In this document: in pieces, positions 35,651-43,957 of the stretch
How positions within the stretch are numbered: the first letter of the stretch is position 1
Layout: each line of letters opens with the position of its first letter
NCBI RefSeq assembly: GCF_013127955.1
Contig: NZ_CP053435.1
Span: 3,509,001 to 3,573,000 of the forward strand
Direction of reading: 5' to 3'
Length of the DNA: 64,000 nt
From: Spirosoma taeanense
Lineage (GTDB): Bacteria; Bacteroidota; Bacteroidia; Cytophagales; Spirosomataceae
Notes under the pieces: model-generated
What the model saw: the letters and a program-made list of their open reading frames with translations, nothing else
What the model was told of the DNA's origin: nothing
Databases searched by the model: none
Position numbers and translations under genes: made by a program

Positions 35651-38600
35651 TGTCCTTCTTCGCCCTCGGCAATTACGCCCTCGACATCTTCGCAATGCCA
35701 CATCCGCGCCCGCTTGAAAGTTGGCTTAACGGCCGAGGCTCCGCCCGCTTTGGCGGCAATCATTTTCTGGATAATCCGGGCACGCTCGGCCTGCATGGCC
35801 TCCCGCTTGGCATCTTCGGTTTGCAGGTCAAAATAAATGGCGCCGTCGATGATGGTTTTTTCGGGCCGCGCATAAATAGCCAGCGGGTTCGCATTCCAGA
35901 GTACCAGGTCGGCATCTTTACCGGCCCGAATGCTGCCCAGCCGGTTGTCCAGGTGCAGCAGTTTGGCCGGATTCAGGGTCACCAGTTTCCAGGCTTCCTC
36001 TTCCGTCAGAGCGCCGTACTCGACCGTCTTGGCGGCTTCCTGATTCAGCCGGCGGGCCATTTCGGCGTCGTCGGAGTTGATCGAAACCGTTACACCCTGC
36101 CGGTGCATCAGCGCGGCATTATAGGGAATGGCATCTTTTACCTCCATTTTGTAAGCCCACCAGTCGGCGAACGACGAACCGCCCGCGCCGTGCTTGGCCA
36201 TCTTGTCGGCCAGTTTATAGCCCTCCAGAATGTGCGTAAAGGTGTTGACTTTAAAGCCCAGCGAGTCGGCCACTTTCAGCAGCATATTGATTTCCGACTG
36301 CACATAGGAATGGCACGTAATGAACCGTTTCTTGGCCAGAATTTCAGCTAGTGCGTCGAGTTCGAGATCCCGGCGCGGGGCTGTGGTCTGCGCTTTTTCT
36401 TTCGCGCTGAGCTTGTTATAAGCAGCCCATTCACTGGCGTATTCTTTTGCCCGGGTGAAGTGGTCCATATACACCTGCTCTACGCCCATCCGCGACTGTG
36501 GAAAGCGCGTCAGCACGTTCGGGTTGGGGTAGTTTGCCTGCTTTACGTTCTCGCCGAGGGCAAACTTAATGAAGCCGTCCGCGCCCTTAATGAGCATGGC
36601 GTCCGGCGCTTCGCCCCACTTCAGTTTCACCAGGGCCGACTGCCCACCGATGGCATTGGCTGAGCCGTGGAGTAACTGCGAGGACGTAACCCCACCCGCC
36701 AGCTGCCGGTAAATATCCACGTCTTCGCTATTGATAACGTCGGCCATGCGGACTTCGGCCGTGCTCGACTGCGACCCTTCATTGATCGACAGCAAGGCAA
36801 TGTGCGAGTGTTCGTCAATAATGCCATTGGTCAGGTGTTTGCCCGTTCCGTCGATTACGGTCGCATTCGCCGGAGCCGAAAGACCTTTGCCCACCTGCGC
36901 AATCTTGCCGTTCTGCACCAGCACATCCGCTCCCGATACGATCCCGTCTTTCTCGTTCGTCCAGACCGTCGCATTCCGGATCAGCATCGTCTGCGGCTGC
37001 GGTTTGCGAACGTTACCCAGGCCTACGAACGGAAACATTACCGTCGTTGCCGAAGCAGGCATCGTCGTTACCGCAGCCGTAGCAGCCGTTGTCGCAGCTG
37101 GTGCAGTGGCCTCCGCCGTGCGCGTAATGGACCACGTTACCGGCTTCCCGTCGGGGGTTTGTCCATCGCCTTTGAAGGAAGTCGGGCTGGTCCGGTAACC
37201 GGTCAGACGTGTCGTACCCGGTTTCGTTTTGTCGAGCTGCAGCTGAATCGACATCAGGTCTCCGCTCACGGCTACCTTCGGCGTAATTTTCGTGGTGTCG
37301 GCCTGGATCTGATACTCCGGCTTTTCCGGTGATTTACCCGTTATGTTCAGTTTCAGGTTCGAGCGATTGCCGATGGCCAGCTGCCACGTACCGCGCAGGT
37401 CGGCCGCGTTTTTCTGGTTGACGATGTACTGCTTCCCGCGAATCCAGTTTTCATAGATCACGTTATCGGCGCTGAACAGATTGCCCGATGTAATCAGGAA
37501 ACTGGCCACGCGCCCCTTCTGCAACGTCCCCACCTGATCGTCTACGTGAATCAGCTTTGCCGGTATGGTTGTCAGGGCTTCGAGCGCTTTCTGCTCCGGC
37601 AAACCGTTCTCAATGGCTTTGCGGAGGTTCGCCCAGAAGTCGGCTTTGCTTCTCAATCCTGCCGTTGTCAGCGCAAACAGAACATTGGCAGCCGCCAGCC
37701 GCCCGGTGTTCATCGGCGCCATTTCCCAGTGCTTGAGTTCGGCCATCGATACGTTGTCGGCATCCCAGGCATCCTCCACGTCGTAGGGTTGCGGGAAGTT
37801 AATCGGCACAATCAGCGACGCTCCCGTTGCTTTAATTTCGTCCAGACGCTGGTATTCGTCGCCCATACCTTTGATGATGTACTGAACGCCAAACTCATCG
37901 CCAATTTTGTCGGCCCGGAGAACGCCTAATTTGTCGTTGACTTCAAAAATGGAAGGCAGCGCCTGAATCCGGTTCAGGGCATCGAGCGAGAGATTAGCCT
38001 GCTCTTTATTCCCGGCTCGTTTATACCAGTCGGCATCGTACAGAGCCTGCCGCAGCAGGGCTACTGCGCCCATCGCCGAGTTTGGGTTGGTCTGCGTCGA
38101 GCTGCCCTTGCTGAGCGAGTAGTGCGCCGTTACGTTCGGCTTCAGAACAACCGAATTCTCGCGGTCGTCGGACAGCGTAACCAGTGCGCCCGTTCCCCGA
38201 ACGATGCCATCGTGGGGATGCGTCAGAACGGTCGCGAAACCCAGTTTGCGTAGTTCGTCGGCCTTTTTTGCGTCGGCTTTGAAGAGCAGGCTGGCGTCAT
38301 TCTCAGGCTGAACGGCCTGGTTCCAGTAGTAGGCACCCTTTTTGTTGGATTCGTACTGGGGTGGGGATGTAAAGGCCCGGCGCTCAGCCCGAACTTCGGC
38401 CATCCCGTAGTCTGAATCAACGTCGATCAGAGCCGGATAAATCCGTTTGCCTTTCAGATCGGCCACAACCGCTCCGGCGGGCAGTTTTACACTGGTACCA
38501 ACGGCTTCGACGCGACCGTTACGAATAAGCAGTGTAGCATTTTGAAGGGTAGTCTGTGGGTCAACGACGATCGTAGCGTTGGTGAAGGCATACAGCCCCG

Positions 38601-38700
38601 GCCGCTCGTCGTAAACACCATTGCGCGGGAACGTTGCCTGGGCCTGCACGTAACTGATCAGACCGACAGCGAACAATCCTGTCAGGAAGTGTTTTAACAT
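35641..38700 (-). CDS. Secreted double-module amidohydrolase
   Basis: 1019 residues from ATG 38700, which opens a signal peptide (FLTGLFAVGLISYVQAQ). The first module (~25-450) has LIDVDSDYG where HxH is expected, so it lacks the metal pair. The second module (~590-1000) has IIDEHSHIAL with the HxH pair and a late Asp (SINSDDAEM), so it should be active on an amide, ester or cyclic substrate. A Thr/Ala-rich linker joins them. It is probably periplasmic. A short hairpin separates it from the second amidohydrolase gene. Confidence 0.87.
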   Translation of the reverse strand: MLKHFLTGLFAVGLISYVQAQATFPRNGVYDERPGLYAFTNATIVVDPQTTLQNATLLIRNGRVEAVGTSVKLPAGAVVADLKGKRIYPALIDVDSDYGMAEVRAERRAFTSPPQYESNKKGAYYWNQAVQPENDASLLFKADAKKADELRKLGFATVLTHPHDGIVRGTGALVTLSDDRENSVVLKPNVTAHYSLSKGSSTQTNPNSAMGAVALLRQALYDADWYKRAGNKEQANLSLDALNRIQALPSIFEVNDKLGVLRADKIGDEFGVQYIIKGMGDEYQRLDEIKATGASLIVPINFPQPYDVEDAWDADNVSMAELKHWEMAPMNTGRLAAANVLFALTTAGLRSKADFWANLRKAIENGLPEQKALEALTTIPAKLIHVDDQVGTLQKGRVASFLITSGNLFSADNVIYENWIRGKQYIVNQKNAADLRGTWQLAIGNRSNLKLNITGKSPEKPEYQIQADTTKITPKVAVSGDLMSIQLQLDKTKPGTTRLTGYRTSPTSFKGDGQTPDGKPVTWSITRTAEATAPAATTAATAAVTTMPASATTVMFPFVGLGNVRKPQPQTMLIRNATVWTNEKDGIVSGADVLVQNGKIAQVGKGLSAPANATVIDGTGKHLTNGIIDEHSHIALLSINEGSQSSTAEVRMADVINSEDVDIYRQLAGGVTSSQLLHGSANAIGGQSALVKLKWGEAPDAMLIKGADGFIKFALGENVKQANYPNPNVLTRFPQSRMGVEQVYMDHFTRAKEYASEWAAYNKLSAKEKAQTTAPRRDLELDALAEILAKKRFITCHSYVQSEINMLLKVADSLGFKVNTFTHILEGYKLADKMAKHGAGGSSFADWWAYKMEVKDAIPYNAALMHRQGVTVSINSDDAEMARRLNQEAAKTVEYGALTEEEAWKLVTLNPAKLLHLDNRLGSIRAGKDADLVLWNANPLAIYARPEKTIIDGAIYFDLQTEDAKREAMQAERARIIQKMIAAKAGGASAVKPTFKRARMWHCEDVEGVIAEGEEGHSH

Positions 38701-38733
38701 GAAGAAAACAGTTGATGATTGGGCATTAAACGG

Positions 38734-38741
38734 CAAAATTA
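38734..38741 (-). promoter_or_regulatory. -7 box of the amidohydrolase operon, within a dyad
   Basis: On the minus strand TAATTTTG gives a start point ~27 nt before ATG 38700. It lies between the arms of an inverted repeat (38726-38734 and 38753-38762), suggesting an operator. The -33 box is weak. Confidence 0.4.
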
Positions 38742-39164
38742 CACAATCTAACGCCGTTTTAACTTGTCTTATCCAAAGAAGATTTTGTCAGTAAGGACTA
38801 TTACAGGTAATTTATTCAGAAAGTCGGAACCACCTGATTCGTCAGCCAACGGCTATTCCTGTCAGAATACGCTCCGCGAAACCCTGCTAAATCTACACCG
38901 TCAATCATCTTTTTTGATTCGTTTTATTCCTTTCCCGCTTTCCCAGGGCTTCGGAGCTGGTTTTTGTCCAGACTGACTGCGCAAAGGCAATCCATCCGGG
39001 CAATCTGCTGAAAATAGGGCAACGGCACATTCATAACCGGGTTTGCAAGGTTGTTCTGCGGGAGACGAGAGTAGTCATGCCTTTTGAAAGCGTTTCTTCA
39101 TGAAGGAAGCAAAAAAACAGCACGAAGGTTTGCTTCGTGCTAGAGAATCTTGTTCGTCAATTAT
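38742..39164. other. Non-coding gap of about 420 bp
   Basis: I see no convincing gene here; a 70-residue open frame at 38764 (+) is low in coding character. The right end holds the helicase terminator. Confidence 0.5.
39112..39141 (-). terminator. Terminator of the DEAD-box helicase gene
   Basis: The 9-bp arms 39119-39127 and 39133-39141 have a 5-nt loop. On the minus strand they are followed by G and seven T residues. Confidence 0.85.
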
Positions 39165-40730
39165 CTATTCGACAGCAGGTACCGGAACAGGCGCATGACT
39201 TTGTCCATTCTCACGGTTTAGTCCGTCGTACTGATCGCTCCGTGGCCCGCGCCGACGTTTTTTCCGGCGCTTTGGCTTGTCGGATGCCGGCCCATCACCA
39301 TTGATCGGTCGGGTCGACGCGGCTGCCGCTGTTTCAACGCCATTTGTGGCGACGTCAGTATTTAAAGGTATGCCTTCGGGACGTGGTTTACGTTCATCGC
39401 GTCCGCGCCGATCCCGACGTCCGTCATTCCGGTTGCCTTCTGGCCGTTCGCCAGTAGGTGCATTGTCTTTGTTTGCCCGACGGGGTTCGCCGTTACGGGA
39501 GCCATCGCCCCGGCGACCGTCGCGCCCACCCCGACCAGAACCGCCTTTACCGCGCAGACCGCTGAATCGCTTCGGATCAAACACAGGCGACTTGCCCATG
39601 CCCAGCTCCTCGGTAATTGACCGCTTCTCCACCTCGCGTTCAATGAGCTTTTCGATGTTGACGATACGGTTCTGATCCTGATCGCTGATAAACGTAATGG
39701 CAGTGCCGGTAGTGGCGGCCCGTGCCGTGCGGCCAATCCGGTGCACGTAGTCTTCGGCATCGCGCGGAATGTCGTAGTTCACCACGTGCGTCAGGTTATC
39801 AATGTCGATACCGCGCGAGAGAACGTCGGTCGCTACCAGAATCGGGAACGCTTTGTTTTTAAAGTCGCGCAGCACCACCTCCCGGTTGTCCTGCTCCAGA
39901 TCGGAACTGATGCCCCGAGCTTCGTAGCCCAGTTTGCTCAGCGCCCGCACAATGCCGTTTACCTCCGACTTACGCGACGTAAACAGCACCATACTCTGCA
40001 CCGGCGTTAAACTGTTTTTAATCAGATGCGCCAGCAGGGGCAGCTTCTGGTTATCGTAGGCCAGGTAAAACTGCTGGTCAATGCCCGCAGCCGGTTTCGA
40101 TACCGCCAGCCGAATCTCTTCGGGATCGGTCAGGATGCGCTTCGAGAATTCGCGGATTTTGTTGGGCATCGTCGCCGAGAACAGCAGCGTCTGCCGCTTA
40201 CCAGGCAGTTTGGCTACGATGTTCAGGATATCATCCGAGAAGCCCATGTCGAGCATCTTGTCGGCCTCGTCGAGCACGAGATAGTCAATCTTGTCGAAGT
40301 TGACGTAGCCGAGCTGCATATGTGCAATCAGCCGGCCCGGCGTAGCGATGATAATATCGGCCCCGGTTTCGAGGGCTTTACGTTGTTTGTCCCAGTCGTC
40401 GCCCTTGCCCCCGCCGTAGATGGCGATGCTGTTGGCCTGTACAAAATAGCCGAAGCCTTCGACCTGTTCGTCAATCTGCTTGGCCAGCTCACGCGTCGGC
40501 ACCAGAATCAGCGTACTGGTATGGTCGTGGTTAGCGTGCGAAATACGATCCAGAAGAGGAATGAGATAGGCGGCTGTTTTGCCGGTGCCCGTCTGAGCGC
40601 TGGCGATAAGGTCTTTGCCTTCGAGAATTTTGGGGATGGCCATCTCCTGGATGGGTGTGGCCTTCAGGTAGTTCATGGCGTCCACGCCGGTCAGCAGGTC
40701 GTCGTGGAGGTTGAATTCGGAAAATGTCAA
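39165..40730 (-). CDS. DEAD-box ATP-dependent RNA helicase
   Basis: 521 residues from a TTG start at 40730; no ATG lies between the leader hairpin and the conserved N-terminal MTFSEFNLHDDLLTGVDAMNYLKATPIQ. Motifs in order: Q motif, AQTGTGKT, PTREL, DEAD, SAT, RGIDI, HRIGRTAR. From ~390 the tail is Gly/Arg/Asp-rich and ends in a basic KRRKKRRRG segment, probably an RNA-binding disordered tail, as in RhlE/CsdA-type cold-stress helicases. Its leader contains a terminator-like hairpin. Confidence 0.93.
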   Translation of the reverse strand: MTFSEFNLHDDLLTGVDAMNYLKATPIQEMAIPKILEGKDLIASAQTGTGKTAAYLIPLLDRISHANHDHTSTLILVPTRELAKQIDEQVEGFGYFVQANSIAIYGGGKGDDWDKQRKALETGADIIIATPGRLIAHMQLGYVNFDKIDYLVLDEADKMLDMGFSDDILNIVAKLPGKRQTLLFSATMPNKIREFSKRILTDPEEIRLAVSKPAAGIDQQFYLAYDNQKLPLLAHLIKNSLTPVQSMVLFTSRKSEVNGIVRALSKLGYEARGISSDLEQDNREVVLRDFKNKAFPILVATDVLSRGIDIDNLTHVVNYDIPRDAEDYVHRIGRTARAATTGTAITFISDQDQNRIVNIEKLIEREVEKRSITEELGMGKSPVFDPKRFSGLRGKGGSGRGGRDGRRGDGSRNGEPRRANKDNAPTGERPEGNRNDGRRDRRGRDERKPRPEGIPLNTDVATNGVETAAAASTRPINGDGPASDKPKRRKKRRRGPRSDQYDGLNRENGQSHAPVPVPAVE

Positions 40731-40749
40731 GGTAACGTTTGTGAAAGTT

Positions 40750-40780
40750 AAAAAACGCTGACCTTGTTTTCCCGGTCAGC
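40750..40780 (-). promoter_or_regulatory. Terminator-like hairpin in the helicase 5' leader
   Basis: On the minus strand GCTGACC (40780-40774) pairs with GGTCAGC (40763-40757) around a 10-nt loop and is followed at once by CG plus six T residues. It lies between the promoter and the start codon (40730), so it can act as an attenuator. Confidence 0.75.
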
Positions 40781-40799
40781 AAACCGCTTGATTTGGAAA

Positions 40800-40830
40800 C
40801 AAATATAACGAAAAAATAACCAGAAATCAA
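40800..40830 (-). promoter_or_regulatory. Promoter of the DEAD-box helicase gene
   Basis: On the minus strand TTG (40830-40828), 20 nt, TATATTTG (40807-40800): a full match to the Bacteroidota consensus. Predicted start near 40793, leader ~63 nt. Confidence 0.7.
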
Positions 40831-40893
40831 TAGAGTTCCCCCGTGCCAGTGCTCCTTCCAGGCTCATAATCAATTCATACAGCCAGCATTCAC

Positions 40894-40924
40894 TTGGCGA
40901 TTGTTCCGCTTCTGTTTACCTTTG
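40894..40924 (+). promoter_or_regulatory. Promoter of the his leader
   Basis: TTG (40894-40896), 20 nt, TACCTTTG (40917-40924). The leader-peptide ATG (40929) follows only 4 nt later, so the message would be leaderless or nearly so. Confidence 0.65.
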
Positions 40925-40928
40925 CGCC

Positions 40929-40991
40929 ATGATCTCCCAGCGGGCCACCGATTCTCCTTTCCGACATCGTCGCCATCATTACGGCCGCTGA
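40929..40991 (+). CDS. hisL: Probable histidine-operon leader peptide
   Basis: A 20-residue open frame ending FRHRRHHYGR, with three His codons (two adjacent) just before the stop and just before a GC-rich dyad. It lies between a strong promoter and hisG. Ribosome stalling at the His codons when charged tRNA-His is scarce would prevent the terminator, as in classic attenuation. The arrangement is seen directly; the mechanism is inferred. Confidence 0.7.
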   Translation: MISQRATDSPFRHRRHHYGR

Positions 40992-41025
40992 GCCGCCGGG
41001 TCCGTTACGTCGGGCCGTCATTTTT
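40981..41025 (+). terminator. his attenuator (leader terminator)
   Basis: ACGGCC (40981-40986) pairs with GGCCGT (41013-41018), followed by CA and T5 (41021-41025). A further GGGCC (40942-40946) in the leader frame could pair with the first arm as an alternative structure. Confidence 0.6.
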
Positions 41026-41029
41026 CCTG

Positions 41030-41037
41030 TACTTTTG
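41030..41037 (+). promoter_or_regulatory. Second possible promoter box before hisG
   Basis: TACTTTTG is a full TAnnTTTG match just after the attenuator, but no TTG lies at the right distance upstream. It could give attenuation-independent basal transcription. Confidence 0.4.
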
Positions 41038-41108
41038 CATCTTCATTTACTGAGTTTACGACCGTAGCGGTCAGTGTCCAGCCGTCGGTTGATTGTTTAT
41101 CCTGCATT

Positions 41109-41969
41109 ATGTCTTCTGTGTTACGCATTGCCCTACAAAAATCCGGTCGGCTGAGCGAAGATTCGTACCAGCTTTTCAAAGAATGCGGCATCCGCTTCGA
41201 CTATGGCACCGGCAAGCTCAAGTCTGTTTCATCCAATTTCCCGGCCGAATTCCTGTTTCTGCGGGATGACGACATTCCGGGTTACGTCGAAGACGGCGTG
41301 GCCGACCTCGGTATTGTCGGCGAGAACGTAGCTGTTGAAACGGGGCGTCCCGTGCAGACCATTCATAAGTTAGGTTTTTCGAAGTGCCGTCTGTCGATCG
41401 CCGTTCCGCGCGGCACCGACTGGACGGGAATTCAAAGTCTGGACGGAAAGAACATCGCTACCTCCTACCCGAATCTGCTGGGTAATTACCTCGCTGGCGA
41501 AGGCGTTCGAGCCGAAATCCACGAGATCAGCGGTTCGGTTGAGATTGCCCCGAGCATCGGGTTGGCCGAAGCAGTCTGCGACATTGTTAGCTCGGGAAGT
41601 ACGCTGCTGAGCAACGGTCTGAAAGAAGTGGAAACCATATTCCGTTCGGAAGCAATTCTCATTGCCCGGCCCGAGCTGGACGAAGATAAGCAGGCCCTGG
41701 TCGAAAAGCTGTTGTTCCGGATCAAGTCAGTGCAGGCGGCCAAGAACAACAAATACATCGTTCTGAACGCGCCGAACCACGCCCTCGACCAGATTACGGC
41801 GCTGCTGCCCGGCATGAAAAGCCCTACCGTAACGCCATTGGCCACCGAAGGATGGAGTTCGGTCCATTCGGTGCTAAACGAAAACGAATTCTGGGAAAAC
41901 ATCGAAGCCATCCGGGCCGCTGGTGCGGAAGGAATTCTGGTGATTCCGATTGAGAAAATGATCTATTAA
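41109..41969 (+). CDS. hisG: ATP phosphoribosyltransferase, long form
   Basis: 286 residues, the HisG_L type with a C-terminal ACT-like regulatory domain (about 210-286) for feedback by histidine. Conserved parts include LRIALQKSGRLSEDS, DLGIVGENV and the PRPP-site loop DIVSSGSTLLSNGL. First step of histidine synthesis: ATP + PRPP to phosphoribosyl-ATP. First gene of the operon behind a His leader and attenuator. Confidence 0.96.
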   Translation: MSSVLRIALQKSGRLSEDSYQLFKECGIRFDYGTGKLKSVSSNFPAEFLFLRDDDIPGYVEDGVADLGIVGENVAVETGRPVQTIHKLGFSKCRLSIAVPRGTDWTGIQSLDGKNIATSYPNLLGNYLAGEGVRAEIHEISGSVEIAPSIGLAEAVCDIVSSGSTLLSNGLKEVETIFRSEAILIARPELDEDKQALVEKLLFRIKSVQAAKNNKYIVLNAPNHALDQITALLPGMKSPTVTPLATEGWSSVHSVLNENEFWENIEAIRAAGAEGILVIPIEKMIY

Positions 41970-42023
41970 ACGAATGAATAACCTCGCCCAGGACGGTTCG
42001 TCATTATCCATTGTTTATCGTTC

Positions 42024-43313
42024 ATGAATATCATCTCTTTTCCCAGCCGTGCGGAATGGCCTCAGTTACTGGCCCGACCCGTGCAATCGACCCAGCAGAT
42101 CGAAGCGGTCGTTGCTCCCATCCTGGCGCAGGTCCGAGAGCAGGGCGACGCAGCCCTGATTGAACTGGCGCAGAAGTTCGACAAAACCGACTTATCGCAG
42201 AGTGGACTTGAGGTATCGCGGGCCGAACTCGACGCGGCCGAAGAGCAGCTCAGCGACGAACTGAAAGCGGCCATCCGGCAGGCTTACCAGAACATTCGTC
42301 TGTTTCACGAACGGCAGAAGCAGCCTGTCGAAAAGATTGAAACCATGCCGGGCGTAGTGTGCTGGCGCCGAAGTGTGGGTATCGAGAAAGTGGGGCTGTA
42401 TATTCCGGGGGGCACGGCTCCCCTGTTCAGCACAGTGCTGATGCTGGGGGTTCCGGCGCAGCTGGCGGGTTGCCGTGAGGTGGTGCTCTGCACACCCAGC
42501 AACCACCCGGCTATTTATTTCGCGGCCCGCCTGGTGGGCGTAACGAAGGTGTTTCGGGTTGGTGGGGCGCAGGCGATTGCCGCGATGGCCTATGGCACTG
42601 AGTCAATTCCGCAGGTTTATAAAATCTTTGGGCCCGGCAACCAGTATGTCACGGCGGCCAAGATGCTCGTCGCTAAAGAAGGCGTGGCCATTGATATGCC
42701 AGCCGGACCAAGCGAAGTAGCCGTTTATGCCGACGATTCGGCGGTTCCGGCCTTCGTGGCTGCGGATCTGCTCTCGCAGGCTGAACACGGCGCCGACAGT
42801 CAGGTACTGCTGGTTTCGACCAGCAAGAAACTGGTCGAGCTGGTGAATCTGGCTCTTCCGACGCAACTGAGCAAACTTCCCCGAGAAGCGCTGGCCACTA
42901 AAGCGCTGGAAAACAGCAAAGCGATTCTGGTCGAAAGTCAGGCGGATGCCATTGAGTTGCTCAATGCGTACGCAGCCGAGCATTTAATCCTGAGCGTCGA
43001 CAACGCCGAAGCGGTTGCCGAACAGATTACTAATGCGGGCTCTATTTTCCTGGGCAACTACACCCCCGAGTCGGCCGGAGACTACGCGTCGGGCACGAAT
43101 CACACACTGCCGACCAACGGCTTCGCCCGTGCGTACAGTGGTGTATCGCTGGACAGTTTTGTGAAGAAAATCACTGTGCAGCAGATTTCACCAGAGGGCT
43201 TACAGGCGCTGGGACCAGTGGTGGAAGCCATGGCCGAAGCCGAATCGCTCGATGCGCACAAGCGAGCCGTGCGTCTGCGGCTGGCGCGTCTGGCCGAAGC
43301 CAATCCGGCCTGA
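42024..43313 (+). CDS. hisD: Histidinol dehydrogenase
   Basis: 429 residues, full length. Signatures include GLYIPGGTAPLFSTVLM, the family signature region from FGPGNQYVTAAK to PAGPSEV, and the Zn-site/catalytic stretch AEHLI. It catalyses the last two steps, L-histidinol to histidine, with NAD. It is 54 nt after hisG. The gap contains a weak repeat of GAATGA-like words. Confidence 0.97.
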   Translation: MNIISFPSRAEWPQLLARPVQSTQQIEAVVAPILAQVREQGDAALIELAQKFDKTDLSQSGLEVSRAELDAAEEQLSDELKAAIRQAYQNIRLFHERQKQPVEKIETMPGVVCWRRSVGIEKVGLYIPGGTAPLFSTVLMLGVPAQLAGCREVVLCTPSNHPAIYFAARLVGVTKVFRVGGAQAIAAMAYGTESIPQVYKIFGPGNQYVTAAKMLVAKEGVAIDMPAGPSEVAVYADDSAVPAFVAADLLSQAEHGADSQVLLVSTSKKLVELVNLALPTQLSKLPREALATKALENSKAILVESQADAIELLNAYAAEHLILSVDNAEAVAEQITNAGSIFLGNYTPESAGDYASGTNHTLPTNGFARAYSGVSLDSFVKKITVQQISPEGLQALGPVVEAMAEAESLDAHKRAVRLRLARLAEANPA

Positions 43314-43340
43314 TTTTGTTATCTTGCTAAAAAAGAAGTC

Positions 43341-43580
43341 ATGAGCCGGTTACTAATCGAAATTAATTCGGAAGAGAACGAAGCCATACTGCTGTCGTTA
43401 TTACCCAAACTGGATGGACGCCTGATCGAGAAGAAACCCAGTCCTGAAAAGCCATCACTGGCTTCGGTATTGGAGACAATTATCCAGTCGGGCGGGGCGG
43501 GCGATTCGTTCGGTGATCCGTCAGAATGGCAGCGGGAGATTCGTAGCTGGGATCGTATTCTGGACGGCCGCGAAGAATGA
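43341..43580 (+). CDS. Probable antitoxin of a PIN-toxin pair
   Basis: 79 residues, acidic, immediately upstream of a PIN-domain gene with an ATGA overlap (43577-43580). The N-terminus (SRLLIEINSEENEAILLSLLPKLDGR) could form a strand-helix-type DNA-binding dimer, and the C-terminal part (GDPSEWQREIRSWDRILDGREE) could wrap the toxin. The family is assigned by position, not by a motif. It starts 27 nt after hisD, so the module sits inside the his transcript. Confidence 0.65.
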   Translation: MSRLLIEINSEENEAILLSLLPKLDGRLIEKKPSPEKPSLASVLETIIQSGGAGDSFGDPSEWQREIRSWDRILDGREE

Positions 43581-43957
43581 TCTTAGATAGCAACATCATT
43601 ATTTACTCAGCCAAGCCGGAGTATATCAGGCTGACCCGCTATCTGCAGGCTAATCAGGAAATCGTTCGGGTTTCGTTAATCTCTACGCTTGAAGTGCTTG
43701 GCTTTAGTCGATTGTCTGTTACGGATAAACAAATCTTCGAAGCTTATCTGAACAGCGTTCATATACTCCCTATTACCGAGGCCGTCATCACCGAAGCCAT
43801 TCGCCTGCGTCAGCAACGTAAACGCTCCGTGGGCGACGCCATTATTGCGGCAACGGCACTAATCCATAATCAACCCGTACTCACCAATAACCCAGCGGAC
43901 TTCGCCGACATCGCCGGTTTACAGGTCATTGCGCTGGCCGAGATTCTGAACGCATGA
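43577..43957 (+). CDS. PIN-domain ribonuclease toxin (VapC-like)
   Basis: 126 residues, normal VapC length. The acidic catalytic residues are in place: Asp4 (ILDSNIIIY), Glu39 (STLEVLG), Asp87 (SVGDAIIAATA) and Asp108 (NPADF). VapC toxins cleave tRNA or rRNA with Mg2+. It is coupled by ATGA overlaps both to the upstream antitoxin gene and to the downstream deformylase-like gene (43954-43957), an unusual tight three-gene unit. Confidence 0.85.
   Translation: MILDSNIIIYSAKPEYIRLTRYLQANQEIVRVSLISTLEVLGFSRLSVTDKQIFEAYLNSVHILPITEAVITEAIRLRQQRKRSVGDAIIAATALIHNQPVLTNNPADFADIAGLQVIALAEILNA

Noticed and set aside
38764-38976. 70-residue frame between the amidohydrolase and helicase genes
   Set aside because: Composition does not look coding, and no start signal is seen.
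40981-41025. The GC dyad before hisG as a terminator for an upstream gene
   Set aside because: The helicase gene upstream runs the other way, so no plus-strand transcript other than the his leader needs to end here.
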